From Aradus depressus (Eukaryota > Arthropoda > Insecta > Hemiptera > Aradidae): 64,000 nucleotides of DNA. The stretch is taken from contig OY759225.1 in the NCBI GenBank assembly GCA_963662175.1, positions 18,463,601 to 18,527,600 on the forward strand, given 5' to 3'. Within the stretch, counting starts at the first letter, position 1; each line of letters opens with the position of its first letter. The notes under the pieces are model-generated. The model had not been told where the DNA came from, did no database searches, and was given only the letters and a program-made list of their open reading frames with translations. Of the stretch, positions 1 to 9,958 are shown piece by piece. The translations under genes were made by a program, and so were the position numbers.

Positions 1-49
1 GAAAACGAATTTGCGCTATATTACAATACTGTTGAGTGTAACGATATAT

Positions 50-337
50 AGTGATAGCGTGCTTGTTTACTGTGCTCAATATCTCAGGTTTTTTTACCTG
101 GGAAGAGAAAAACACCTTGAGCACAAGCCTTCGCCTTCAGAAGGAACGTAAAGTGATGGTCCCAAAGTTGAACGACGTTAAAGATCCCTATCCTAGGTCA
201 ATGAAAATTTAGGTTAGGCAAAATTTAGGACTCCCACTGTAGAGTTGGCCTCACATCCAGAGGGACAGAAGACCCCTCTGGTAGTAGGCGATATGACCTC
301 AAAGTTAAAGTCCAAGCATGAGTCACAATAACTAAAT
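50..337 (+). mobile_element. SINE-1 copy, old subfamily
   Basis: Divergent full-length-like copy of the tRNA-derived SINE that recurs through the window. The tRNA-like head is decayed, but the body matches clean copies: CCTTCGCCTTCAGAAGG region, AATTTAGGACTCCCAC, and CTCTGGTAGTAGGCGATATG. It ends CATGAGTCACAATAACTAA, the tail type I call old (AACTA) as opposed to the (AACCT)n tail of younger copies. Confidence 0.8.
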
Positions 338-388
338 AGAATACTGTCCTGTATAATACTGAAGTAACTTTATTTTTTTTATACTTGC

Positions 389-830
389 TGAAGTGGAGAT
401 GGGCCGGACATATGACAAGGATGGATCCTCGACGATGGGCTAAAGTCAGCACGGAGTGGATTTCTAGAGACAGAAGAAGAAGAAAAGGAAGACCAGGACT
501 GCGGTGGAGGGACGAGATAGTGGAGAGAATAGGGGATGGATGATGCACAGTGGCCAGCAACAGAGAACAAATGTGTAACAGTATTATTTAAGAAATAACT
601 TTCATTTTTACTTTTTACTTTTGTTTTAACTTGTTTTATTTTTTATTTTTATTTTATTTTTAACCAAGAAGTAACAGTTTTACTTAAGAAATAATTTAAT
701 TTAGGAACACTCGTTAAATTATTTTCTGATTTCTTCTGTTGTTCTGAGCAATAGACTCAAAACCTCCAAAAGGAGAGGCTTTTGTTCTAAAACAATGTCA
801 ATAAAGCTATTGTATTTATTTTTTATTTTT
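389..830 (+). pseudogene. LINE-G 3' end: C-terminus of a non-LTR retrotransposon polyprotein plus 3' UTR
   Basis: The + strand encodes a short basic C-terminal domain with the landmarks GHMTRMDPRRWAKVSTEW and RKGRPGLRWRDEIVERIGDG, followed by an in-frame stop. This is the conserved tail found downstream of the reverse transcriptase in many arthropod endonuclease-RT LINEs (RTE/CR1-like). The following 3' UTR (about 590-810) contains an AATAAAG signal and an A/T-rich tail. Only the 3' end is present, as expected from 5' truncation during target-primed reverse transcription. The same element is at 53615-54204 (-) and in part at 8151-8262 (+). Exact clade is not certain. Confidence 0.75.
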
Positions 831-1400
831 TATTTTTTATTTAATTTTATTTAACGAAGTGTGACTTAAAAGCCGTTCGACAAAATAAGTCCTCAAAAAA
901 ACATCGAGAACAAAACGTTTAGGTTTTAGCGTTGATTTTGAAAAACCTATTTCAATGCAAAATTCCCTCCATATGCACGAGGGGATGTCTGACACTACGT
1001 TATAATGATTAAAAATTCTCCCCAGGGTCCTTTTCCCCTCGACATAGGATTATAGAGATTTTTAGAACGACCCATGAAGGGAGGGATATTACCGTTCTAA
1101 CATATTCTACCAACATATTATTTAGTACGTTTGTCTTCTCACAAAAGGAGTTTCAAGTGTCCTATTAAGGAGTATGAGTGTACCGATGAAGCCAACATAG
1201 AGCTATAACATATATTTTGAACATCACAAACATTTTTATAAAAAAAAAAAATTTTTAAATTATATTTCATACTGTATAATGCTAACGAAACTGAAATAAG
1301 GTAGAGAATCTTTGCGGCAAACAACTTTGGTCTCAGCAAGCACTTCAGAAGCAACCACATATCCAGGCAGACTAAATTCGTTCTATATAAGACCCTTATT
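831..1400. other. unassigned AT-rich stretch
   Basis: No coding signal or repeat that I recognise. The open frame on the minus strand at 1139-1360 is low-complexity and shows no family motif. Confidence 0.5.
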
Positions 1401-1419
1401 CGCCCATGTCTACTAGTAT

Positions 1420-1960
1420 ATCCTTGAAATTTGGATGTCTTTCTTCTCCTTTATATATCGATGTCTTTACCCATAGTATTTGGGGGCCATGGTGGCCGTG
1501 AGGGCTAGAGCGTAAGGCTTAGGTCGCATGGTCTCACCATGGTTTGCTGGTTGGAATCCCATCCGGGAGTGAGTTTTATTTCGTAGATGAAACTCCCTCC
1601 CGGTGCCATGGATGTCGGAAATAACTAGATAACACATTGACATGGCTAATATGCATCGTACATAAAACCAAAAATGATAATAATAATAATAATAAAATTT
1701 GAATGTATTTACCCATGATATTTAGATGTGGCCCAGGGTATTTGGATGTCTTTACCCATTATATAACGTTGTCTTTACCCATAGTATTTGAATGTCTTTA
1801 CTCATAGTATTTAGATATCTTTACTCATGATATATCGATGTCTTTACCAGTAGTATTTTAATATATTTACCCATGGTATGTAAATGTCTTTACTCATTTT
1901 ATTTGAATGTTTTTGTCCATGGTATATAGAAGTCTTTACCATCAGTATTTGGTCTCAGTA
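1420..1960 (+). repeat. 23-24 bp minisatellite, interrupted by SINE-2
   Basis: Degenerate tandem units close to TATTTGGATGTCTTTACCCA repeat about every 23-24 bp on both sides of the SINE-2 copy. The same unit appears in reverse orientation at 2815-3250 and 4050-4540, so the minisatellite is probably carried by a dispersed element. Confidence 0.8.
1487..1700 (+). mobile_element. SINE-2 copy (tRNA-derived)
   Basis: Starts GGGGGCCATGGTGGCC, carries a B-box-like GGTTGGAATCCC (GGGTTCGAATCCC in the copy at 50.95 kb), then a body with TTTTATTTCGTAGATGAAAC and CTAGATAACACATTGACATG, and ends in (ATA/TAA)n. A near-identical inverted copy lies at 2845-3080. Pol III promoter-like boxes plus a simple 3' repeat point to a SINE. 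Confidence 0.75.
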
Positions 1961-1961
1961 C

Positions 1962-2215
1962 GCTTCTTCAGATTCAGAAAGTTTATGTGGTCACAAAATG
2001 AAAACAGAACATTCATCGATTTTCCTGATACATAAAGGCTTTGCATCCAATTTATCTTCCCCTTCTCATCATCCCTTATTCCGAAACCTAATCCCACTCT
2101 CTCATGATCTTTATAAAACTCCTTTCACTCTCTTCCCCCCCTCCACCAGGTCTGCCAAGGTGTATCAGGAGCCTGGATAAAACTCAGGTTATTTTTTAAG
2201 AGAGTGTTGACTAAT
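1962..2215 (+). repeat. dispersed element body adjoining the minisatellite
   Basis: This stretch (includes ACAGAACATTCATCGATTTT and GATAAAACTCAGGTTATTTT) recurs in reverse orientation at 3790-4060, in both cases joined to the 23-24 bp minisatellite. The pair is best read as two inverted copies of one non-coding element. The open frame across it (1884-2180) has no recognisable motif. Confidence 0.65.
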
Positions 2216-2748
2216 TTATAATGAAGTCCCCCTCCCTTCGCCTTGTTTAAGGGCTACAATTAAACTTATGTTAATTTCCATTATTTAAGCTTGTAAATAT
2301 TTTAGCAAAAACTCCCCCTGCCCAGCTCATAAAGGGGCTACCGTCAAAAATTTATAATTTCTTTAACACCCTCCACCTCTAAACTACAATGTTCCCTCAG
2401 ACCTTAATAACTTTTTTTTTTTTTTTTCTGTTGCCCTCTCTCATACTTTGAGGGTAGTTTTAAAGGTCTAAAGGGTGAAGTTAATTTAAATAATTAACCC
2501 CTAAAATATTATTACTTTTTCTGTTTTTTTTTTTTTAATGCAGAAAACTGTTTAAATTTAAATTTGCTTCTTAATTGAATGCATAAAATAAATTATTATA
2601 ATGTTCGTTTTTTATGAAGTGAAACCCCACTTTTTACACCCTTTCTCATTTATAGACTTTATGTATTGAATTCATTTTTTTTTTTTTTTTTTTTGAGCAA
2701 TAAAACAATTTTCTTTCAACCCTAGAAATATTTTACGTAATTGAAATC

Positions 2749-2750
<2 letters not shown>
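2216..2750. other. unassigned AT-rich stretch with homopolymers
   Basis: Several long T tracts and purine-poor sequence; no gene or repeat family recognised. Confidence 0.5.

Positions 2751-2754
<4 letters not shown>

Positions 2755-2804
<50 letters not shown>
2755..2804. repeat. (TA)n microsatellite
   Basis: About 20 or more uninterrupted TA dinucleotides. It sits at the junction with the inverted minisatellite/SINE-2 block. Confidence 0.95.
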
Positions 2805-2807
<3 letters not shown>

Positions 2808-3250
2808 CATCCAAATACCTTGGGCCACATCTAAATATCATGGGTAAATACATTCAAATTTTATTATTATTATTATTATCATTTTTGGCTTTATGTACGA
2901 TGCATATTAGCCATGTCAATGTGTTATCTAGTTATTTCCGACATCCATGGCACCGGGAGGGAGTTCCATCTACGAAATAAAACTCACTCCCGGATGGGAT
3001 TCCAACCCGCAAACCATGGTGAGACCATGCGACCTAAGCCCTACGCTCTAGCCCCCACGGCCACCATGGCCCCCAAATACTATGGGTAAAGACATCGATA
3101 TATAAAGGGGAAGAAAGACATCCAAATTCCAAGGATATAGACATCTAAATACCGTGAATAAATACCCCCAAATACTATTGGTGAAGACAACGATATATTA
3201 TGGGTAAAGAGATCCACGTATCATGATTATATACATCTAAATACAGTAGG
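2805..3250 (-). repeat. inverted minisatellite block with SINE-2 copy (about 2845-3080)
   Basis: Reverse complement of the 1420-1960 block, including a SINE-2 copy in the same relative place: (TTA)n, then TTATGTACGATGCATATTAG, then the B-box complement and GGCCACCATGGCCCCC. Because the SINE lies at the same position inside the minisatellite in both arms, the arms were probably duplicated together rather than hit twice. Confidence 0.8.
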
Positions 3251-3299
3251 CACTTTTGGAAATTTGACCTGAGAAGTAACCCGGTAAAAATGGTATGGA

Positions 3300-3400
3300 G
3301 AAAGCCGATACCTCAGAGGTAGCGTCTTTGTCTACTGTTCTCAAAATCTCGGGTTCGATGCCGAAGAATGATATGACCAGTAACGAGGGATAGTCAAGTT
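3300..3400 (+). mobile_element. tRNA-like SINE head fragment
   Basis: Contains ACCTCAGAGGTAGCG (A-box-like) and CGGGTTCGATGCC (B-box-like) about 35 bp apart, the spacing seen in SINE-1 heads. The body does not follow, so this is a truncated copy. Confidence 0.6.
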
Positions 3401-3789
3401 CCAAATGGTAAGCTTAATATTTGAATTTACTTTTTTTGAAAATGAAGTTTAGTTTTATTAAAATAACCTGTTTCGTTTGTTTTATGTTAAAAAGTAGTTT
3501 TCTTTTGGTTTTACGATATTCTAATATTGTTATACTTTCTCCAGATAATTCCAGAACAGAAGGGAGGCATGGAATGTTTTGGGCATCAGAAGTTTAAATG
3601 TATATCGGATAAGAAAGAGTGTCAGTCAGCTGTTTCAAGAAATGTGTTTGTGTACAGTTACAAACTATTAAGTTAAAATAAATAGTTGCTTTTAGTGTTT
3701 ATCTGAGCTAGTTTTCTAGTATTTAGTTGTGAATGTAAGTAATGATTTTACTTTTGAACTAGATTAATTTTGTTTACATATATAGAGAC

Positions 3790-4060
3790 AGCATTTAAAA
3801 TTAGGCAACACTCTCTTGAAAATAACTTCAGAGTTTTATCCAGGCCGACCTCCGGAGGAGATAGACGGAGTTTTATAAAGAGGTGATCGTGAGAGGCTGG
3901 GATTAGGTTTCGGAACAGGGGAGTAGAATTGAGATGGGGAAGTAAAATTGGATGCAAAGCCTTTTGTATCAGGAAAATCGATGTATGTTCTGTTTTCATT
4001 TTGAGACTTGTGTCCACATAAACTTTCTGTACCGGAAGAACCACACTGGGACCAATATCA
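3790..4060 (-). repeat. inverted copy of the 1962-2215 element
   Basis: Reverse complement similarity to 1962-2215, including the CGATTTTCCTGATACA-type segment; followed by the minisatellite exactly as in the other copy. The open frame spanning it has no family motif. Confidence 0.65.
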
Positions 4061-4540
4061 TGGGTAAAGACATCCAAATACAATGGGTAAAGACATCTAT
4101 ATAACATATAACATGGTGGAAGATATACGAATTACCATGGGGTAAAGACATCTATATACCATGGGTAAATATATCTATATACCATGGAGTAAATACATCT
4201 ATATACCAAGAGTAAAGACATCCAATACCATGAATAAAGACATCCAAATACAATGGGTAAAGACATTTATGTAACATGGTGGAAGATATCCCAATAACCA
4301 TGGGGTAGAGACATCTATATACCGTGGATAAGTATATCTATATATCATGGGTTAAATACATCTATATACCAAGAGTAAAGACATCCAATACCATGGATAA
4401 AGACATCCAAATACAATGGGTAAAGACATCTATATAACATGGTGGAAGTTATCCCAGTTACCATGGGGTAGAGACATCTTATATACCATGGGTAAATGTA
4501 TCTATACACCATGGAGTAAATACATCTATATACCAAGAGT
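4050..4540 (-). repeat. 23-24 bp minisatellite
   Basis: Roughly 20 degenerate units of the type CATGGGTAAAGACATCTATA, some with ATAACATGGTGG variants. The open frame at 4345-4536 is produced by this array and should not be called a gene. Confidence 0.9.
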
Positions 4541-4542
4541 AA

Positions 4543-4759
4543 ACTTAGTTTATTTTATCTGGGAGGTAAAATAAACTTAAGCACTCCATCCTTCGGATGG
4601 GACGTTAAGCGATGGTCTCGAGCTTGTACGATGTCAGGTATTCGTTAATAACCCCTTACCCTAGGTGAATAAAAATTTAGGATAGGGAAAATTTAGGACT
4701 CCCACAGTAGAGTCGGGCTCATGTCCACGGCATGAGTCATAAAACCTAACCTAACCTAG
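4543..4759 (+). mobile_element. SINE-1 copy, 5'-truncated, telomere-like tail
   Basis: Starts within the body (TTAGTTTATTTTATCTGGGA), lacks the tRNA-like head, has an internal deletion after TCATGTCCAC, and ends ATAAAACCTAACCTAACCTA. The tail is the C strand of the insect telomere pentamer. Confidence 0.9.
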
Positions 4760-4799
4760 TATAAGAATATAACTGCCGCCCATTTGCAAATGTATTGTA

Positions 4800-5300
4800 C
4801 ATTATATGCAGCACTATAACCTGGTTCATATCAGTCCTATAACAAATCTGAGGGCATATATTGTTTGGAAATATAATAAGGAACATTTTTTGTAGTGTTC
4901 AATTTTTCGATAGGAATAAGCGTTTCGCGTAATTCAAGCAAACGTCTGAAAAAATGTGTTTCAAGACGTAATGGTCGTCAGGTTTACGAGATACATGCCG
5001 AAAACCATCCTAATATTACTATTAGGATGGTTTTCGGCATGTATCTCGTAAACCTGACGACCATTCGAAAAAATGTATTCAATATAAAATATGCCTTTAA
5101 GTATTCCATACAAATTTTATTTGAAGAGATTTCTAGATCATAAATATAAGCGTTATTTTATAATTTGAATTAGATTCGTCGCAATGTGGTCTCAATTTTC
5201 GTCTGATTTCCCCCCAAATCTAATCAGATCTTAGATAGCACATGTGACATCTTGATATCAAATTTCAAGTTCATCGCTACAATAGTTTTTGAATCGAGTC
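4800..5300 (-). repeat. family X repeat copy (unclassified)
   Basis: Minus-strand copy of a dispersed non-coding repeat seen again at 20.1, 21.8, 24.0, 42.5 and 58.4 kb. Landmarks are a GGTTTTCGAGATA-type motif, TCCTATCGAAAAATT and GAGACCA near CTTTCC. This copy is interrupted by the palindrome at 4970-5065. Confidence 0.6.
4970..5065. repeat. 96-bp near-perfect palindrome, no spacer
   Basis: Two 48-nt arms (AATGGTCGTCAGGTTTACGA at the outer left, its complement at the outer right) meet at 5017/5018 with a single mismatch near the centre. It lies inside a family X copy; the arm sequence is itself family X sequence, so one arm is an inverted duplicate. Confidence 0.95.
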
Positions 5301-5720
5301 CCTTACCTCTAATCCCTCATTTCAATTAGGCAGTTTTCGCGAAAAATTATTATGTGTCTTCCTTATGGAGTTTTGAATTTGAATATAAAATATTTCGTGT
5401 CGATACATTTATTATATTATAATCGATGAATTTTCTAAGGAATGTCTTGATAAATTCCAGAAAATAACTAAAAAATCTGTCTGTGAACACAATAACTCCC
5501 GATAGAATAAATGTATCAACTCAAAATTTTATATTTGTATCCAAAATTCCTTAATGACGACACTCATTGATTTTCAGCAAAATCGACCGAAGAAAAGGGG
5601 GAAATTAGGGGGAAGAAACATAAGGGGGTTAAAGGTCATAATTTTTATAGATTGAACATTTCAGTTTGGTCACATTTTTGGATATAATATTATTCTAACA
5701 TTATTATTAGTTAATCCTTG
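5301..5720. repeat. family Y repeat segment
   Basis: Matches an unclassified dispersed repeat also seen at 9.5, 36.0, 37.5, 56.1, 57.9, 59.9 and 61.7 kb, with motifs such as AATGTATCAACTCAAAATTT, ATTGATTTTCAGC and AACTCCCGATA. Non-coding. Confidence 0.5.
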
Positions 5721-5889
5721 TGGGGTTCTTAGAGGGTGAAGCTCCAAGGAGGGCTAGGAACTTAGAAGGACTTGCTTGATTGGACAGTTGACAGACGGGC
5801 CGACAGGTAGGAAGTCAATAACACAAAGTGGTAGACGCTACTCTGGAGGAAGACCTGCTACTCGCCCATTGCAACTTATTAACTGAAAC

Positions 5890-7138
5890 TAGACAATGCA
5901 CAGTCGAGTCGTTTTTTTTAATACAGCAATTTATTTAAGAAACTCTCAATCTAATACAAATTTACCAATTGTGCGTCACGGTTTTGTCCTTTTTCCCGTG
6001 TCTCTACTAATGTCTGGCGTTCCGCATGAAAGTATCCTCAGTCCTATCCTTTACACAATGAACACCGCTGATATCATCAGCCATCCATCAACACAACTTC
6101 ACATCTTTACAGATGATACTGATATCGTCCTCCTTCATCCTGACCCAGACACCTCCAAGAACGCACAATATCCCTTCCGTCCAGGTACAAAAAGTGGAGA
6201 GAGAAAGCGAAATTACGATAACTTAACGCAATGTTGATACCGATCTTACAGACTTAAAATCTGGAGTTCTGCCAAGTTTTCCAAACTGCTGCGCCATCTT
6301 GAAAATCCTTCGTACAATAGCCAATGCTCCTTACAATGTTTCCAACAAGACCCTTCATACTGACCTCAGCAGTACCTACGTCATCGAAGTAGATAAATTC
6401 AGGTACAAAAAGTTATTTTTTTCCCTCAGTTCTCACAGTAACCTCTAGTCCGTGCCCTTCATTGTGTCACACTACCCCAACGACGCCAATGGCCTAGAGC
6501 AGTGGTCGCCAAACTTTTAAGCAACTGAGCTACCTTACAGCTCATAAACTTTACTGTGAGCTACCCAACAAATATTTGCATTAGAAAAACATAGTTCAAT
6601 GCGAGGGGTGGCACTCTTTTTTGTCATCAACAATTTTTTTAATGTTAGGCTCATATGTTGTAGCAGCCATTCGAATGCAGTTGTCCAAATGTTCATCAGT
6701 CAACCGGTTCCTGTACTAGTTTTTAATGATTTTCATACTGGAAAATGAAATCTCACACAGATAGGTTGAGGTGAACATTGCCTTCACTCGTAAACCAACC
6801 TGAACCGAAATTGGATACTTTTGCTTAGGAACAAAAGGCCAAATATTTTCATTGCTTGATGTGAGTGATTTTAATGAAAGGTCACGCGTAGTGGGGATTG
6901 CCAAAAATTTCCCTGCGAGCTACCAGTAGGGCGGTTTTGCTACCAATGGCCAAGAGACCTCCTTAGTAGAAGCAGTATACAATGAGTTATAAATGAGTTC
7001 CTTGGGAGTGTCACCACTGGGTGATTTCTCCCCTCTTGACATTTTGACAATGTCATATTTCACTCTTGTTGTTGTGTGTATTATTTATACAGTTGGGAAT
7101 ACCTATTTATAAATAAAATTAAAAATAAAATAAAAATT
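5890..7138 (+). pseudogene. LINE-A relic: Jockey-like reverse transcriptase fragment and 3' end
   Basis: The frame at 5896-6237 carries the RT palm motif GVPHESILSPILYTM and, about 30 residues later, FTDDTDI, a decayed form of the catalytic F/Y-A-D-D box (second residue changed to T). Downstream, fragments such as RTIANAPYNVSNKTLHTDL continue the C-terminal region in shifted frames. The 3' part (6950-7138) has the LINE-A trailer GGGAGTGTCACCACTGGGTG and an A-rich end. Stops and frameshifts show it is dead. A small hAT element (6500-6948) splits it just before the terminal basic motif. Other copies are at 56640-57067 (+) and 61258-61640 (-). Confidence 0.85.
6500..6948 (-). mobile_element. non-autonomous hAT element with transposase C-terminal remnant
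   Basis: Left end CAGTGGTCGCCAAAC and right end GTTTTGCTACCAATG are inverted repeats matching at 12 of 15 positions. They are flanked by GCCTAGAG (6492-6499) and GCCAAGAG (6949-6956), an 8-bp target duplication with one difference, as expected for hAT. The minus-strand frame (about 6904 to 6640) ends with FTSTYLCEISFSSMK and continues RNRLTDEHLDNC in another frame. This resembles the hAT C-terminal dimerisation domain (S-T-Y-x-C-E-x-x-F-S-x-M-K ... R-L-T-D-E-H-L). No N-terminal or catalytic part is present. Confidence 0.85.
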
Positions 7139-7354
7139 GAACTTCACTAAATAAGGAACGAACTTCTGAGTTATATATCTTACTAAATCTCGTGATATAT
7201 ATTTAATATTTTCGTTATATCGACCGTTATTATGGTTTTTGATGGTTTTTGAGTTGTGCTCCCCTCTCTGGTCCCTGAGTTATTTATTACTGATTTGACT
7301 GAAAATCGGCAGATATGGTCCTTATGAGATAACTCATTAATGACGTTTCTTTTG

Positions 7355-7490
7355 CAAGAGGTAGCGTGCCAGACTACTGAGCTCAAAATCGTGGGTTCGA
7401 AACCTGGCTCTACAGTAGAGCCATGCTCATGTCCACCAGAGTGATGAAAGAGCGATCTGGTTGTAAGCAATATGATTTAGCCCCATTAAC
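7355..7490 (+). mobile_element. SINE-1 copy with internal deletion
   Basis: tRNA-like head with GAGGTAGCGTGCC and GTGGGTTCGAAACC is joined directly to the distal body (TCATGTCCACCAGAGTGATG, TCTGGTTGTAAGCAATATGA). The middle part of the element is missing. Confidence 0.8.
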
Positions 7491-7559
7491 CTCTCATCTC
7501 CTGCCAAGTCGAACGGTAGTGTACAGGTTGCAATATATTTGAGCAAATTTCATAGGTTA

Positions 7560-7700
7560 CAAAAACAAATATCGCAGATTTTATTATTTTGTGCTAGCTG
7601 GCTTTCGAGGTTGCACTCACCAGTCTAATAAAAAACTTTTCTTATACCAACCAAGCTTACAAATTTCTGTATGTATCTCTCCCCCCATTCGCATTACAGT
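7560..7700. repeat. fragment of the TTATACCAAC MITE
   Basis: Contains CTTTTCTTATACCAACCAAG and CTTACAAAT, the subterminal motif shared with copies at 21.2, 23.8, 35.6, 40.0 and 42.8 kb. Only one arm is clear. Confidence 0.5.
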
Positions 7701-8150
7701 CAACGTCGCTTCGAACGCGTGTCCTTTTCCATTCAGAATTTAAAGTTCTTACCCATTCGGACATCGAAACCATTCTACCTCAAAACAACCCTAGGTATTT
7801 GTAATTTGCCAATTACTACAGAAACGCCCCAGCAAAAATAAAAAAACCTTTTAGCAAGTGCCCTATTGTGTGTATGTGGAGTAGTAATGAAGGTGGATCT
7901 TGATGGGCCAATAAGCCCTCCTGAGTGCGGTACTTGATGCTAAGTCCCTGAAACTGAAGTACTGTACTTATTGTCAGTCCATAGACCTCTACTTACTCCA
8001 ACAGATGTCGAACAGGAAAATTTCATACAATCAGTCCTAATGTTCACTAAAACCTTGAGAAGGGTATAAATGCAGCTGTGCCATACTATAGATAGTTATT
8101 ATGAATCAGAATAAAGATAAGTGACAGGATAAGAAACAGCGAGGTTGTAT
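7701..8150. other. unassigned stretch
   Basis: Mixed composition; no open frame with a recognisable motif and no repeat family identified. Confidence 0.4.
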
Positions 8151-8262
8151 GGAAGGTGATGCTAAGAAGCCTCCAGAAGGAAGCACACTTGCTGAAGTGG
8201 AGATGGGTGTGGAGGTGTGACAAGGATGGATCCTCGACGATGGGCTGAAGTCAGCACAGTTT
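8151..8262 (+). pseudogene. LINE-G fragment
   Basis: GGATGGATCCTCGACGATGG and the preceding AAGAAGCCTCCAGAAGGAAG match the C-terminal coding part of LINE-G seen at 389 and, inverted, at 54000. It breaks off at a junction with an inverted SINE-1 head. Confidence 0.75.
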
Positions 8263-8325
8263 CGAACCCACGATCTTCAGCTCAGAAGGCAAACATGCAT
8301 ACCACTGAGCTACCGGCTCCCTAAG
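8263..8325 (-). mobile_element. SINE-1 head fragment
   Basis: Reverse complement of the tRNA-like head: TTCGAACCCACGATCTTCAG then ACCACTGAGCTACCGGC. Fused directly to LINE-G sequence. Confidence 0.8.
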
Positions 8326-8338
8326 TGATAATATATAT

Positions 8339-8407
8339 AAAATAATAATAATAAAAATTTAAGTATTATACATTATATAATACTTAAATTTTTATTATTA
8401 TTATTTT
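8339..8407. repeat. palindrome, 32-bp arms with 5-nt loop
   Basis: AAAATAATAATAATAAAAAT...AAGTATTATA is mirrored by its complement after the loop CATTA (8371-8375). Arms are A/T only, but the pairing includes a non-repetitive core (TTTAAGTATTATA). Confidence 0.85.
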
Positions 8408-8429
8408 AAAAATTAATTTCTGATATCAT

Positions 8430-8532
8430 TCTCTTTTCTATATTTCGCACATTGGGACCTGATGAAGGAGCGAAAGAACGTCCCGAAATATCGTCGTGAA
8501 AAAGACACTTCCGGAAGAATTATAAAAATATT
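8430..8532 (+). repeat. repeat tail with hammerhead-like core (family 3)
   Basis: CACATTGGGAC, CTGATGA (8459-8465), a GAAA at 8485-8488, then AAAGACACTTCCGGAAGAAT. The same order occurs at 46060-46170 (better preserved) and, decayed, at 34540-34630. In this copy the helix II arms are imperfect. Confidence 0.7.
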
Positions 8533-8542
8533 AAATATTAGA

Positions 8543-8777
8543 GGGCGCCGGTAGCTCAGTGGTATGCGTGCTTGTCTTCTGAGCTCAAGATCGTGGGTTC
8601 GAAACCCGACCGAGGCCCTTAGTTTATTTTATCTGGGAGGTAAAATAAACTTAAGCACGCCGTCCTTCGGATGGACCGTTAAGCGATGGTTCCAAGCCTG
8701 TACGATGTCAGGTACTCGTTAAAGAACCCTGACTTAGGTGAATAAAAATTTAGGTTAGACAAAATTTAGGACTCCCA
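8543..8777 (+). mobile_element. SINE-1 copy, 3'-truncated
   Basis: Clean head: GGGCGCCGGTAGCTCAGTGG (A box) and CGTGGGTTCGAAACCCGACC (B box), then the body to AAATTTAGGACTCCCAC. It stops there, so the tail and last third are missing. Confidence 0.9.
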
Positions 8778-8784
8778 CTTATTC

Positions 8785-9120
8785 ATTCTCCGGATATCGC
8801 ACGTAATCACCTTCAGGTATAATAATATAACGCAAGTTACTCAAGGGTAATCTGCTAGTGTGATAATATATTAAATAATTATAATTCCTTACCTGATATA
8901 TAACAATTGTTCGCACTCAGCAAACTGACTTAGTTCATAACTAAATTTGTTCGCTAAAGTTAGAAATAATGGAGTGCAGCAAATTGGGGAGAAGAGAGAG
9001 GTAGTGGGGGCGGAAACTCTCGGATATCGCACGTAATCATCTTCAGGTAAAATAATACAACACAAAGTTATTCCCCACTAACTAGCTAGTGTGATATCAT
9101 ATTACTGAATAATTTAAACC
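8785..9120. repeat. direct duplicate of a ~95-bp motif
   Basis: GGATATCGCACGTAATCA ... GTGTGATA occurs at about 8790-8880 and again at 9018-9115, roughly 230 bp apart, with small differences. Function unknown; non-coding. Confidence 0.7.
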
Positions 9121-9499
9121 AGATTAATTATAAATAATTATTTCTCACGTAACAACGGTATTTTATTATTATTTTTTTTTTTAGATAGCAAAACACAGAA
9201 ATTTCGCTCTGATGAACTAAGGCAAAGTGACAGAGAAATAAAAGAATGAAGTATATATTAGATGTGGCATTGAGTGATCACAATATAATGACCTGAGCCT
9301 GCCATAACGAGCAACACGCAGACCTTGTTTTTATATGAACCGGGCCACATCACTGGACCTATCTGGCCCGGGCATGCAATCCCACAGGAGACCTAAATCG
9401 GAAAAAAATATACCATTACACAACTTGAAGAAATTAAAACTTTTTTTTTTGTTTCTCATTAAACGGATTACATAGGAAGGGACATTATTTTATAGCAAA

Positions 9500-9958
9500 A
9501 AAAGTCATCGGAGAATCACCGTTAATGTACTTCTCCATACCAAATTAATCAATTAACCCTTCACTCTCCCTTCAAAACCAGTCGACCCTTTGCGCTAATA
9601 TTCAACAGTTGACTTACATAGGGGCTCCTAAATCCTCATACTAAATTTCATATCGATAAATTCATTACACAGTTATTAGAGTATTTGAATTGAGCCCCCT
9701 CCCCGGAACCCCCCCCCCCCCCTCCCTTGAACCAAAATCGCTGTAATTTGACAGGTTATGTCCATATTGGGTTTTAAGTTTAAATATAAAATTTCATGTA
9801 CTATCTCTCTATTTATTTTGAGCCCCCTCCACGGAACCTCCCCCCCCCCCCCCCCCCCCCCCACCCTTGAACCGAAATCGCTGTAATTTGACAGGTTATG
9901 TCCATATTGGGTTGTAAGGAGAGTTGGCTCAATTCAAAAATTCTAATACAATAAAAGA
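9500..9958. repeat. family Y repeat with duplicated poly-C segment
   Basis: Two tandem copies of a ~130-bp segment, each with GAGCCCCCTCC, a long C run (9711-9722 and 9841-9862), then AATCGCTGTAATTTGACAGG. The flanking sequence (AATTAATCAATTAACCCTTC, ATTCAACAGTTGACTTAC) is family Y. The Gly-rich minus-strand frame here is only the poly-C run read backwards. Confidence 0.7.

Noticed and set aside
8543..8620. tRNA gene (A and B boxes, anticodon-like loop)
   Set aside because: The same head occurs in more than ten dispersed copies with target duplications and a long SINE body; acceptor stem pairing is poor.
9676..9864. Glycine-rich minus-strand frame
   Set aside because: Translation of two poly-C runs in a duplicated repeat segment.
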